A stretch of 64,000 nt of DNA from Gammaproteobacteria bacterium (GCA_030427485.1 JAUICG010000007.1:1-64000); one strand, 5' to 3'. Positions 35,800 through 45,602 are shown, counted from the first letter of the stretch. Translations and numbers: made by a program. The notes: generated by a model from the sequence alone, not told the origin.

Positions 35800-36591
35800 T
35801 CAGCTGTAGGTGTGGGCTTCCGTGGGGTACGCGCCGGACTTGACGGCGTCGACAAAGGCCCGCAGGCCATCGGAAATCGACCCCTGTCCTGCCATGAAAT
35901 TCTGCACAAAGCGCGCGGTGTGCTGAGTCAGGCCCAGCAGGTCGTGCATTACCAGCACCTGGCCGTCAGTGTCAGGGCCGGCGCCGATACCGATCACGGG
36001 AATGTCCAGCTTGCGGCTGATATCGGCGGCCAGGTGGGAGGGAATGCATTCCAGCACCAGCAGGCGCGCACCGGCGTCCTGTATCTCCACGGCATCCGCC
36101 AGGATCGATTTCGCCTCTTTCGGCGTGCGCCCCTGCACCTTGAAGCCGCCGAAGGCGTTTACAGATTGTGGCGTCAGGCCCAGGTGCGCGCAAACCGGAA
36201 TGCCGCGTTCGACCAGTTTGCTGATGGTGTCGCTCAACCAGGTACCGCCCTCCATTTTTACCATGTGCGCGCCGGCCTGCATCAACTGCGTGGCACTTTC
36301 CATCGCCTGGTTTGCCGTGGTGTAACTCATGAAGGGCAAATCGGCGATCACCAGCGACTGGGGGTTGCCGCGACACACACAGCGGGTATGGTAAGCCATG
36401 TCGCCGATGGTGACCGGAATGGTGCTGTCGTGGCCCTGCAGGACCATGCCCAGGGAGTCGCCGACCAGGATGGTTTCCGCGCCTACCTCGCCGATAATGC
36501 GTGAGAACGTGGCGTCATAAGCCGTGATGCAGACAAATTTTTCGCCGCTGGCCTTCATCTTGTCCAGGGTACTGATCGTAATCTTGCCCAT
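35800..36591 (-). CDS. panB: 3-methyl-2-oxobutanoate hydroxymethyltransferase
   Basis: A 263-residue TIM-barrel enzyme that makes ketopantoate from 2-oxoisovalerate and methylene-tetrahydrofolate, the first step toward pantothenate. Family motifs include 'ISTLDKMKASGEKFVCITAYDATFSRII', 'LVGDSLGMVLQGHDSTIPVTIGDMAYHTRCV', 'AGAHMVKMEGG' and 'CAHLGLTPQSVNAFGGFKVQGR'. The metal-binding Asp/Glu residues are in place. It follows the deoxynucleoside kinase gene by 56 bp and probably shares its transcript. Confidence 0.96.
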   Translation of the reverse strand: MGKITISTLDKMKASGEKFVCITAYDATFSRIIGEVGAETILVGDSLGMVLQGHDSTIPVTIGDMAYHTRCVCRGNPQSLVIADLPFMSYTTANQAMESATQLMQAGAHMVKMEGGTWLSDTISKLVERGIPVCAHLGLTPQSVNAFGGFKVQGRTPKEAKSILADAVEIQDAGARLLVLECIPSHLAADISRKLDIPVIGIGAGPDTDGQVLVMHDLLGLTQHTARFVQNFMAGQGSISDGLRAFVDAVKSGAYPTEAHTYS

Positions 36592-36647
36592 GGCTAGAGT
36601 CCCGTTGTATCTGTCCGCTGTACTTCAGCGCCTGCAGGGCAGGGATG

Positions 36648-37328
36648 TCAGTTGAAAAATGTCGGGTTGAAATAGTGGCGGCCGCTACGGATGTCGAGCA
36701 GGTAGTCCACCAGATTCCTGTAATCGTCCGCGCTGTTTGCCAGGTCGATTTCGCTGGCATTTACGATGAGCAACGGAGCGTCATCGTAATATAGAAAGAA
36801 CTCACTGTACACTTCGTTCAGGCGTTCGAGGTAGTCCCTGTCGATCAGGCGTTCCATCGCCAGTCCGCGTTGTTCAATGCGCGTAAGCAGTACGTCGGTG
36901 GTGGCCTGCAGGTAAACCACGAGGTCCGGTTTGGGGGCGTCTATGGTCAGTTGTCGATAGATCTTCTCGTACAACTGGTATTCGTCGGTGTCGAGGTTGA
37001 TCCGGGCGAACAGGGGGTCTTTTTCCACCAGGAAGTCGGCTACCCGCGCTGGCTCGAAGCCGTTGTCATGGCGCATATCCTGGATGCTCTGAGTCCGGTG
37101 AAACAGGAAAAACAACTGTGTAGCCAGCGCCGCCTGGCTGCGATCGCGATAGAATTTTTCCAGGAACGGGTTTTGCTCCGCCGCCTCGAGCAAGGTCGCA
37201 TGGTTGAAGCTGGCAGCCAGTTTCTTCGCCAGCGTGGTCTTGCCGACGCCGATAGCGCCCTCCACCGCGACAAAGCCGGGCGGCGTGCGCCCTTTCAGGT
37301 CGATGGGAATGACGTCGCTGTCTGACAT
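36648..37328 (-). CDS. Deoxynucleoside kinase family protein
   Basis: A 226-residue kinase with P-loop 'FVAVEGAIGVGKTTLAKKLAA' (about residues 18-38), the catalytic region around 'DFLVEKDPLFARINLDTDEYQLYEKIY', 'PDLVVYLQATTDVLLTRIEQRG' and 'DYLERLNEVYSEFFLYYDDAPLLIVNA'. It phosphorylates deoxynucleosides for salvage; substrate preference (dA, dG or dC) cannot be told. The ATG at 37328 was chosen for family alignment, since an upstream extension reads back through the folK end. It sits between folK and panB, where pseudomonads usually have none. Confidence 0.88.
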   Translation of the reverse strand: MSDSDVIPIDLKGRTPPGFVAVEGAIGVGKTTLAKKLAASFNHATLLEAAEQNPFLEKFYRDRSQAALATQLFFLFHRTQSIQDMRHDNGFEPARVADFLVEKDPLFARINLDTDEYQLYEKIYRQLTIDAPKPDLVVYLQATTDVLLTRIEQRGLAMERLIDRDYLERLNEVYSEFFLYYDDAPLLIVNASEIDLANSADDYRNLVDYLLDIRSGRHYFNPTFFN

Positions 37329-37342
37329 GGCAAATTTATCCG

Positions 37343-37867
37343 TTAGTGGGATTGGCAGTGTGTGCCGGGCCGCGCGGACAGCCGGCGGGGCGATTTCACC
37401 AGGCCCTCCCGGGGGCATTGTCGCAGGTAGGTCTCGAGTTTGGCGCCGTTCGGGAACAGCAGGTCGCCGCCACTGATTTCGTGCAGTGGGTACAGGACGA
37501 AATGCCGCTCCAGCATACGGGGATGGGGAATCGAGAGTCGCTGCGATGTGATTGCCTCACGGCCGTAGAGCAGCAGGTCGAGGTCCAGGGTGCGCGGCCC
37601 CCACCGGGTGTCACGCACCCGGCCCTGATCCTGTTCTATCCGCTGCAGGGCATCCAGGAGTGCCAGCGGCGCCAGCCCGGTGTGCAGACGCACTACCGCG
37701 TTCAGGTAATCGGGTTGCTCCCCGGGGCCCAGTGCCGCACTGCGGTAAACACTCGAGACCTGGTCGAGGACGCATCGCGACAGCGCCTGTAACGCGCCTA
37801 CCGCGCTACGCAACTGCGATTCCGGGTCGCCCAGATTGCTACCCAATGCAATGTAAGCGGGAATCAT
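37343..37867 (-). CDS. folK: 2-amino-4-hydroxy-6-hydroxymethyldihydropteridine diphosphokinase
   Basis: A 174-residue HPPK that transfers pyrophosphate from ATP to the pterin in folate synthesis. It has 'AYIALGSNLGDPESQLRSAV', 'YLNAVVRLHTGLAPLALLDALQRIEQDQGR', 'RWGPRTLDLDLLLYG' (the two aspartates bind magnesium) and 'IPHPRMLERHFVLYPLHEI'. Its ATG overlaps the pcnB stop by 4 bp, so it is translationally coupled to pcnB. The C-terminal ~15 residues are a basic extension. Confidence 0.95.
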   Translation of the reverse strand: MIPAYIALGSNLGDPESQLRSAVGALQALSRCVLDQVSSVYRSAALGPGEQPDYLNAVVRLHTGLAPLALLDALQRIEQDQGRVRDTRWGPRTLDLDLLLYGREAITSQRLSIPHPRMLERHFVLYPLHEISGGDLLFPNGAKLETYLRQCPREGLVKSPRRLSARPGTHCQSH

Positions 37868-39216
37868 ACCGCCGGGTTGGGGCGGCGAGTTTTTGTTCTT
37901 CCCGACCGCTTGCGCTTGTCGCGCGAAGCCGCCACTGTATCAAGGCGCTGTTCTGGCGGCAGTGCCTGCAGGTCGGTCCACCACTGCCCCAGACCGCCTG
38001 TGTCCTCGCCGGCCTGTTCACGCAGCAGCAAAAAATCGTAGGCCGCGCGAAAGCGCCGGTGCTCGACCAATTCGGCCGCCTTGCGCCCGGTGCGTCGCTG
38101 CAATCGCAACTGGAATTCCCAGATTTCGCGCATCGGTTGGCTGAAACGGCGCGGAATCGACATATGGTGGATGGTATCCTGGATGGCCATTTGCCCGGCG
38201 GCGTGCATCGCGGGTATGGGTGGCTCGCCACGTTCCTGCAGGCGGCTGAAATGCGCGTCGACCACCGGCCACAGCAGCGCAGCCAGAATGAAAGCCGGTG
38301 TTACGGGCTTGTCCTGCGCGATCCGTTGGTCGGTGTTGCTCATCGCGGCCTGCACCAGTGCCAGGGCTTTTTCATCCTTTTTAATGCCGTTGCTGGCGTC
38401 GGGAAACAGGTAGCGCAGTAAATCGAACGCCAGCAGGTTCTCCAGCGTGGCGGCGGCATAACCAGCGAGGAACAGTTTCAGGAATTCATCGAACAGCCTT
38501 GCGGCGGGAATTTCTGCAAGCAGGTGAGCGCAGCGCGGTATCGCCGCGGCGGTCTGCGGGTCGATACTGAAGTCCAGCTTGGCGGCGAAGCGCACGACGC
38601 GCAACATGCGCACGGGATCTTCGGTGAAGCGCTGGTCCGGGTCACCGATAATGCACACACTGCGATTTCGCAGATCCTCAAGCCCGTGTACGTGATCAAA
38701 GACCTCGAACTTCCCGGCATCGTAGTACAGCGCATTGACGGTCAGGTCGCGCCGTACCGCGTCTTCCTCCAGTGTGCCGTAGACATTGTCGCGCAGCAGC
38801 AGGCCGCTGGCGGACTGTCGTGAATGGTTGCCGCCGGTTTCCGGCTGGTGGCTGCCGCTGCTGCCGTTCTCATGGTGGCCGCGGAAGGTGGTGACCTCGA
38901 TGATTTCACGACCAAAACGTACATGGACGATGCGAAAGCGACGCCCGATGATGCGAGAATTGCGGAACAGTTCGGTCACGGCTTCGGGGGTGGCGTCCGT
39001 CGCGATGTCGAAATCCTTTGGGTATTCACCGAGCAGGAGGTCGCGAACAGCGCCTCCCACAAGATAAGCCTGGTAGCCACTGTTGCGTAATCGCGACATG
39101 ACCTTGAGCGCGTTGTCGCTGATGTTCCTGCGGGAGATGCAGTGTTGATCCCTGGGTATGATATTCAAGCGAATGTGAGCCTGTTGCGGAGTGCCGACAG
39201 GCGCGAAGTCTATCAT
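37864..39216 (-). CDS. pcnB: Poly(A) polymerase I
   Basis: A 450-residue nucleotidyltransferase that adds poly(A) tails to mark RNA for decay. Family features: 'IPRDQHCISRRNISDNALKVM' upstream of the catalytic 'YLVGGAVRDLLLGEYPKDFDIATDATPEAV' (the DFD aspartates), 'EEDAVRRDLTVNALYYD', 'RFTEDPVRMLRVVRFAAKLDFSI' and a basic C-terminal tail. The start is uncertain: 39216 gives a sensible N-terminus, while a longer frame begins at 39282 but runs into the terminator-like hairpin of the upstream non-coding RNA candidate. In Pseudomonas pcnB also follows cbrB and crcZ. Confidence 0.92.
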   Translation of the reverse strand: MIDFAPVGTPQQAHIRLNIIPRDQHCISRRNISDNALKVMSRLRNSGYQAYLVGGAVRDLLLGEYPKDFDIATDATPEAVTELFRNSRIIGRRFRIVHVRFGREIIEVTTFRGHHENGSSGSHQPETGGNHSRQSASGLLLRDNVYGTLEEDAVRRDLTVNALYYDAGKFEVFDHVHGLEDLRNRSVCIIGDPDQRFTEDPVRMLRVVRFAAKLDFSIDPQTAAAIPRCAHLLAEIPAARLFDEFLKLFLAGYAAATLENLLAFDLLRYLFPDASNGIKKDEKALALVQAAMSNTDQRIAQDKPVTPAFILAALLWPVVDAHFSRLQERGEPPIPAMHAAGQMAIQDTIHHMSIPRRFSQPMREIWEFQLRLQRRTGRKAAELVEHRRFRAAYDFLLLREQAGEDTGGLGQWWTDLQALPPEQRLDTVAASRDKRKRSGRTKTRRPNPAV

Positions 39217-39249
39217 ACACGCGCCGTTCGTGCTCTGGGACCGCTGGCA

Positions 39250-39546
39250 AAGGAAAGACAGGGAAAGCTGTGCTTTCCCCATCCAGGACCCATCTCAGGA
39301 GTTATTGTTATCTCTGTGCGTTGTTATTCTTATGGCGTCAATACAAACACACATGTATTTGAATGCTCAATACCCTGGGAGTGTTAGCGCTAACCCTCCC
39401 TTGTGGCCACTGGCACCATCGGGCAAATCCCGTGGATTCAGCGCAATAAGCAAAATTGGAAATTGAGGGGAAGAATTCTTCCCCCATCCAGGTCCATATC
39501 AATCGCTGTTATTTTTATTGTCTTCGCTATTATTTTTATTTTTGTG
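39250..39546 (-). ncRNA. CrcZ-like regulatory RNA candidate between cbrB and pcnB
   Basis: A predicted minus-strand transcript of about 295 nt, starting near 39546 from the sigma-54 promoter at 39572-39557 and ending at a GGGAAAGC/GCTTTCCC hairpin (39279-39261) followed by a pyrimidine-rich tail. It contains four perfect AAYAANAA motifs: AATAAAAA (39540-39533 and 39519-39512), AATAACAA (39328-39321) and AACAATAA (39309-39302). These are the motifs through which Hfq and Crc bind CrcZ in Pseudomonas. Other hairpins are at 39484-39467 (perfect 18-nt palindrome) and 39400-39377. No coding frame is supported. The genomic position is identical to crcZ. Start and end are predictions. Confidence 0.65.
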
Positions 39547-39556
39547 ACTTTAGTTA

Positions 39557-39572
39557 AGCATGTCTCGTGCCA
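39557..39572 (-). promoter_or_regulatory. Sigma-54 promoter for the CrcZ-like RNA
   Basis: The minus strand reads TGGCACGAGACATGCT: a perfect -24 TGGCAC, the GG-N10-GC core and ATGCT at -12. It lies about 125 bp beyond the stop of cbrB, which encodes a sigma-54 activator. GTTAC and GTAAC sequences between it and the cbrB stop could be part of activator sites. Confidence 0.75.
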
Positions 39573-39696
39573 GTTTTTTTTATTTCTTATAAAACAATAA
39601 GTTAAGGCTTGTGTTTCATTTGGAAACCGTTGAGATGGGTGCCAGTTGTTACCAATCTACTCCATATTGAGGTGCGCATACCGATCAGGGTAACGC

Positions 39697-41124
<1,428 letters not shown>

Positions 41125-41189
41125 AAAACGTTACCTTTGAGTACGTCCTACTCAACATACACCGACAAAATGGAAACTTCCAGCGCAGT

Positions 41190-41389
41190 CACGCATGGGT
41201 AGTGGTGCAGTTTGAAAGTTGACGGTAGTCGAGAGCCTGAGTGGCGTTGTTACGGGCGGGACCGTGTGGCGACAGGACGTCGCCACCCGAGCCTGCACAT
41301 GGATGTGCGCTTTTTGGCGTGTCCCGACCGTAACAACGCCACTCAGGCTCGTACAGTCCGATCTCAAACTACACCACTACCCATGCGTG
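41190..41389. repeat. 200-bp nested palindromic element (MITE-like) between cbrA and cbrB
   Basis: The outer arms are 41190-41215 and 41364-41389 (26 bp, 25 match as inverted repeats, starting CACGCATGGGTAGTGGTG). The inner arms are 41233-41262 and 41321-41350 (30 bp, 29 match, starting GAGCCTGAGTGGCGTTGTTA). In the centre are two small hairpins, GTGGCGAC/GTCGCCAC (41266-41286) and GCACAT/ATGTGC (about 41294-41307). It codes for nothing. The form suggests a non-autonomous mobile or extragenic palindromic element; as RNA it would make a long hairpin between cbrA and cbrB. Confidence 0.8.
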
Positions 41390-41405
41390 GATAGTGTGAG
41401 GGGGG

Positions 41406-44387
41406 TTACAGTTGAGTCATGGATTCGTAGGTGGTGCGCGGCAACTGCAGGCTTACGCGCGTACCCGGGCTGCTGCTCCCTGGCCACAGGGGGCTGTGAA
41501 TCTGCACTTTGCCGTTCATGTCTTCCATGATGCTGAACACCAGGGCGAGCCCCAGCCCCGTGCCCGCCCCGGGTTCCTTGGTGGTGTAGAACGGTTCAAA
41601 GACCTGGCTGTGCAGTTCCGGGGGGATGCCGCAGCCATTGTCTTCGACATCGACACGTACCAGTTCGTCGCTGATGGCGGCGCGTATATCGACCTGCGCG
41701 TCGCCCTCGACGCACGCGTCCCTGGCGTTGCCCAGCAGGTTGATGAAGACCTGCAGCAATCTCTGGCTATCCGCCAGCACGACCACCTCGCGGTCGCAAT
41801 AGTTGTCGAAGTTCGCCGGCATCGCGTCCAGGTCCAGTTCCAGCAGGTGAATGGCCTCGTCCACGCAGTCGGCGAGATTGGTGGGGGTCAGTTTGGTCTC
41901 CGCCGACTGGGAGCCGGTATGCGAAAAGTTCATCAGCGACTCCACGATGCGTGTCACCCTTCCCGTCTGCTTGAGGATATCCTGGGCCATGAAGCGGATT
42001 TCCTCGGGGTCGGATTCGTACTCCAGGTTCTGTGCCAGGCAGGCGATGCCGGTGACCGGGTTGCCGATTTCGTGCGCCACGCCCGCCGCCAGGCGACCGA
42101 TGGACGCCAGGCGCTCGTTGTGCAGCAGTTCCTGCTCGAGCATTTCGAGGTCGGTGATATCCTCCACCATGATCACCGTGCTACTGTTGGAGCCCTCTTC
42201 GATGGGCGTTTTGTGCAGGCCAATCCAGCGGGATGGCCCCTTGTCGATAGCGACCTCCGTCTTCAGGGCGGTATCGGTGTCACCGTGCAGGAAGCCATTC
42301 AGAATCGGGCCCCAGGGTTGAGGGATGGAGCCCAGTAGCGAACCGAGCACATCGGTGGGCGCAATGCCGGTGATATGCTCCATGCTCTGGTTCCACATTA
42401 ACAGCTCTCCGTCCGCGCCGATCGAACAGGCGCCGATCGGCAGTTTGTCGAGTGTTTCCCGGTGGTGTCGCCGCAAATTGTCCAGGTCTGCCGCCAGCCC
42501 GGTAAAGTGTGGTTGCGCCTGATCCAGATTGCGCTCAATCAGGTGGATGTCCTCGGTGTCGGCATGCACGCCGGGCAGGAATGGAATGCGGCTTTCGATA
42601 ATGCGGTGGGCGACGGCCGGCCCGAGCAGGCCGGACAGGTTGGCCTCTATGCGCGCGCGCAGGCGGCGCAGCGCATAGGGCCTGGTTTCGTTCGAGGAGA
42701 ATTGCAGTTCGCCGAGCGCGCGTTCAACTTCAAATTCGGCTGTTCGCTGGCCGAGTGCCGGCGCCAGGCGCTGACTGAAATCGGCAGCGCTGTAGACCGA
42801 CAGAATCTGGCGCGTCGGGCGTACCTGGTCGTCCATCGAGCATATCTCGGCGGCCACTGTCTCCGCTTTGCTGGTTCTGGTCACTAGAGAGACCAACACG
42901 AACAAGCCGGTATTCAGCGCCAGTGACACCAGGGCGACGGCGGTCCACAGTTTGTCGCTCTCTCCCAGTAATTGGCCGTACAACGCCCAGAGCCACTGTG
43001 GCTGGTTGACGCCTGCCAGCGGCAGCAGCATCGAGAAGCCCCAGACTCCCAGTCCGGCCGCGAGGCCGGACAGCAGGCCGGTGCGGTTGGCTTTTTGCCA
43101 GTAGGGCGTTGCGATCACTCCCGGCAGGAACTGCAGGGTACCGGTAAACGCCACCAGTCCGAGGTGGGTGAGACTCTGCCTGCCGGCGAGCATTGCGAAA
43201 AAAATGTATCCGGCGAGGATGAGTATCGCAATCAGTGAGCGCCGCAGCCATTTGAGCTGCGTATAGATGCTCTGGGCGCGGTCGATCTGCAGGGGCCTGA
43301 ACGGCAGCACCAGGTGGTTGAGGCACATATTGGCCAGCGCTAGTGTGGTCACGATGATGGTGGCGCTGGCGGCCGACAGGCCCGCCACGAACGCGGCAGC
43401 GCTGAACGGGATGGAGTTCAGCGCCATGCCGATCGCCAGGCCGCTGTAATCCACGGGGAGATCGTGGCCCAGTTTGATGCCTGCCCACGCGACAGGAAGG
43501 ATGGGGAGGCTTATCAGCAGCAGGTACAACGGCAGTCCCCAGGTCGCACTGCGCAAATCGCGACTGTCGTTGTTCTCGGCAAATGTCATATGAAAAATGT
43601 GGGGCATGCACACGGCACCGGCGAAAAAAATCAGCAGCAGCATGCGCGCATCGTTGCCCTGTATCGTCTGGGTCATGGACTGGTTGATTTGCGGGTTGTC
43701 CTGCAGCCACTGCTGGAGGGCATCGAAGCCGCCGAAGATCGAATATACCGCGGCCAGCAGCAGGATCATCAGTGCCGACAGCTTTACCAGTGACTCAAAG
43801 GCAATAGCGGAGACCAGGCCGGTATTGCGGTATTGTGAGGACACGTGGCGCGTTCCGAAGAGGATGGAAAAAACCGTGATGATGAGGCAAAAGAACATCG
43901 CCAGCCGATTGTGGCGCGGACCGCCGGAAGACAGGGCTGCGCCGTCCCCGGCCAGAATGTGAATACTGTCGGCGACGGCCTGGATCTGCAGCGCCAGCAG
44001 CGGCAGCAGCGTAATGCACATCGCGAGCGTGACCGCCGCTCCGACCCAGGGGCTGCGAAAGCGGAAGGTCAGGACGTCCGCCAGCGAGGCCAGTTGATAG
44101 ACACGGCACAGGCGCAGCAACGGTAGCAGCAGCAGCGCCGCCACCACGAACATCAGCACCACGCCCAGGTAGTACAGCAAAAAGTTGTACCCGTATTCGT
44201 AGGCGAGTGCGATGGCGCCATTGCTGGCCATCGCGCCGGCGAAAACACCCAGGGAAAGCACGTAGACTGCAGGGTGATGGGTGATGCGCTCGGGGATGAT
44301 TCCCCGGTCGGCCAGGTGGGCAACCGCGAACAGGCCGGTCAGGTAGGCGATGATAAACAGCAGGATCTGGGCGAGGCTAAAGCTCAT
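41406..44387 (-). CDS. cbrA: Sensor histidine kinase/symporter-domain protein CbrA
   Basis: A 993-residue membrane sensor. The N-terminal ~500 residues form a sodium/solute-symporter (SSS) domain with about 13 helices. A STAC-like linker, a PAS domain (about 620-720, 'IGACSIGADGELLMWNQSMEHITGI') and a kinase core follow, with the phospho-acceptor His in 'LAAGVAHEIGNPVTGIACLA' and ATP motifs 'VFINLLGNARDA', 'DNGCGIPPE' and 'GAGTGLGLALVFSI'. The ATG at 44387 has AGG upstream and lies inside the end of the upstream cbrX-like frame, so coupling is likely. It senses carbon/nitrogen status and transports histidine in Pseudomonas; here this is inferred. Confidence 0.93.
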   Translation of the reverse strand: MSFSLAQILLFIIAYLTGLFAVAHLADRGIIPERITHHPAVYVLSLGVFAGAMASNGAIALAYEYGYNFLLYYLGVVLMFVVAALLLLPLLRLCRVYQLASLADVLTFRFRSPWVGAAVTLAMCITLLPLLALQIQAVADSIHILAGDGAALSSGGPRHNRLAMFFCLIITVFSILFGTRHVSSQYRNTGLVSAIAFESLVKLSALMILLLAAVYSIFGGFDALQQWLQDNPQINQSMTQTIQGNDARMLLLIFFAGAVCMPHIFHMTFAENNDSRDLRSATWGLPLYLLLISLPILPVAWAGIKLGHDLPVDYSGLAIGMALNSIPFSAAAFVAGLSAASATIIVTTLALANMCLNHLVLPFRPLQIDRAQSIYTQLKWLRRSLIAILILAGYIFFAMLAGRQSLTHLGLVAFTGTLQFLPGVIATPYWQKANRTGLLSGLAAGLGVWGFSMLLPLAGVNQPQWLWALYGQLLGESDKLWTAVALVSLALNTGLFVLVSLVTRTSKAETVAAEICSMDDQVRPTRQILSVYSAADFSQRLAPALGQRTAEFEVERALGELQFSSNETRPYALRRLRARIEANLSGLLGPAVAHRIIESRIPFLPGVHADTEDIHLIERNLDQAQPHFTGLAADLDNLRRHHRETLDKLPIGACSIGADGELLMWNQSMEHITGIAPTDVLGSLLGSIPQPWGPILNGFLHGDTDTALKTEVAIDKGPSRWIGLHKTPIEEGSNSSTVIMVEDITDLEMLEQELLHNERLASIGRLAAGVAHEIGNPVTGIACLAQNLEYESDPEEIRFMAQDILKQTGRVTRIVESLMNFSHTGSQSAETKLTPTNLADCVDEAIHLLELDLDAMPANFDNYCDREVVVLADSQRLLQVFINLLGNARDACVEGDAQVDIRAAISDELVRVDVEDNGCGIPPELHSQVFEPFYTTKEPGAGTGLGLALVFSIMEDMNGKVQIHSPLWPGSSSPGTRVSLQLPRTTYESMTQL

Positions 44388-44554
44388 CCGGGTACCTGGA
44401 ACGCTGGTTCCAGTACGCCCCGATGACAACCAGAAGCCACAACTGGTAAGGGCGGTACCAGGCGGTTTCGGAGCTGAACATCCAGTCCTGGATAGCCGGA
44501 AAAAAAAATCAGTGCGACGCCGGCAAACAACAGTAGCAGGCGATTGATATACAT
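44377..44554 (-). pseudogene. cbrX: cbrX-like small membrane protein, frame broken at a T9 run
   Basis: From ATG 44554 the frame opens MYINRLLLLFAGVALIFF, a typical membrane helix. At a run of nine T (44518-44510, minus strand) it shifts into an unlikely Pro/Val-rich sequence that ends at 44384. Removing one T restores a 58-residue protein continuing 'PAIQDWMFSSETAWYRPYQL', then a second helix 'WLLVVIGAYW' and the polar tail 'NQRSRYPDEL'. It would stop at 44379-44377, overlapping the cbrA start by 11 bp. This matches in size, two-helix layout and overlap the CbrX gene that is co-translated with cbrA in pseudomonads. The break may be a true mutation, slippage, phase variation or a sequencing error. 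Confidence 0.7.
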
Positions 44555-44677
44555 GGCCTTGTTTTCCCCTGTCAGTGGTATGGGACGAAATTTCCGCAAA
44601 CGCCACGCTGTCGGATAGTACTGGAAGCGCCCACGGTGGGTAAAGTTCAAGGTATCACCGAAAAAACCAGCGCTGTC

Positions 44678-45583
44678 CTAAGTAGCGAGGCCGATCGTGG
44701 CCGCCGGAACCGCCAGGGTGGCCGGTACCCGCGATAGTGACCAGTGTGCAATGGCATGGGCCAGCACCTGTTCAACGCCGGCCAGAGTGGGCGGTGGGGT
44801 ATCCTGGTGCAGGAAGCGCAGGGCGTGGCGCAGATTCTGTGCCGCCAGGTCGTCGCTCAGCGCCGGCGCCTGGTTCTGTTTACTGAACTTTTGTCCGTTG
44901 TGGGCGGTGATTACCGGGATATGGCAGTACGCGGGAGTCGCGTACGAGAGTTGCCGCTGCAGGAAAATCTGCCGCGCGGTGGAGTCCAGCAGGTCGGATC
45001 CGCGCAGTACATGCGTGATGCCCTGCGCGGCATCGTCGACCACCACCGCCAGTTGATACGCATCCAGTCCGTCTTTGCGCCGTACCACAAAATCCGCGAG
45101 GGACTCTCCCAGGGCGGTGTCAAGCCGCCCTTGCAGTCGATCCGTGAAGGTGATCCGGCAGTCACCGGGTACGGCCGCCCTGGTTGCGTGGGGCGCGCCG
45201 GCAATATCGGTCTGGCGGTCGCGGCACCGGCCACTGCAACAACCGCTCGCGTCCAGCATCGCGCGGGTACAGTCGCAGGAAAAGAGGAGCCCGCGCTGTG
45301 TCAACTCGGCAAGGGCGGCGTCGTAGGCCGCCCCGCGGGTACTCTGGTAAAGCACGGTGTCGTCCCAGTGCAGGCCGTGGCGCCGCAGGCTGCGCAGGAT
45401 ACTGGCGGCGGCGCCGGTTTGCTCGCGGGGGGGATCCAGGTCTTCCATGCGCACCAGCCACTGCCCGCCGCTGTGGCGGGCGTCGAGAAAACTGGCGAGT
45501 GCGGCGATCAGGGAGCCCAGGTGCAGCGGGCCGGTGGGAGAGGGCGCGAAACGCCCCCGGTACAGCGCGTTCGGGTTGGGCAC
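44678..45583 (-). CDS. gluQ: Glutamyl-Q tRNA(Asp) synthetase
   Basis: A 301-residue GluQ-RS, a shortened glutamyl-tRNA synthetase that attaches glutamate to queuosine in tRNA(Asp). It has the class I motif 'YRGRFAPSPTGPLHLGSLIAAL', a zinc site ('FSCDCTRAMLDASGCCSGRC') and the KMSKS-equivalent 'AHNGQKFSKQNQAPAL'; the anticodon-binding part is absent, as in the family. I chose the GTG at 45583, 19 bp after the dksA stop; a longer TTG-started frame would overlap dksA without support. Order dksA-gluQ is conserved in gammaproteobacteria. Confidence 0.93.
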   Translation of the reverse strand: MPNPNALYRGRFAPSPTGPLHLGSLIAALASFLDARHSGGQWLVRMEDLDPPREQTGAAASILRSLRRHGLHWDDTVLYQSTRGAAYDAALAELTQRGLLFSCDCTRAMLDASGCCSGRCRDRQTDIAGAPHATRAAVPGDCRITFTDRLQGRLDTALGESLADFVVRRKDGLDAYQLAVVVDDAAQGITHVLRGSDLLDSTARQIFLQRQLSYATPAYCHIPVITAHNGQKFSKQNQAPALSDDLAAQNLRHALRFLHQDTPPPTLAGVEQVLAHAIAHWSLSRVPATLAVPAATIGLAT

Positions 45584-45602
45584 GGCAGGCGCCCGCCCGG
45601 TC

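Noticed and set aside
39409..39425. TGGCAC on the plus strand inside the CrcZ-like region
   Set aside because: The spacing to the next GC is wrong for sigma-54, and no plus-strand gene follows.
39640..39655. Second TGGCAC on the minus strand closer to cbrB as a sigma-54 promoter
   Set aside because: It lacks GC 10 bp after the GG; the site at 39572-39557 fits the consensus and the first does not.
41190..41389. Integron attC site or inverted-repeat end of a complete insertion sequence
   Set aside because: No attC core sites (GTTRRRY/RYYYAAC) in the right arrangement, no integrase and no transposase within the element.
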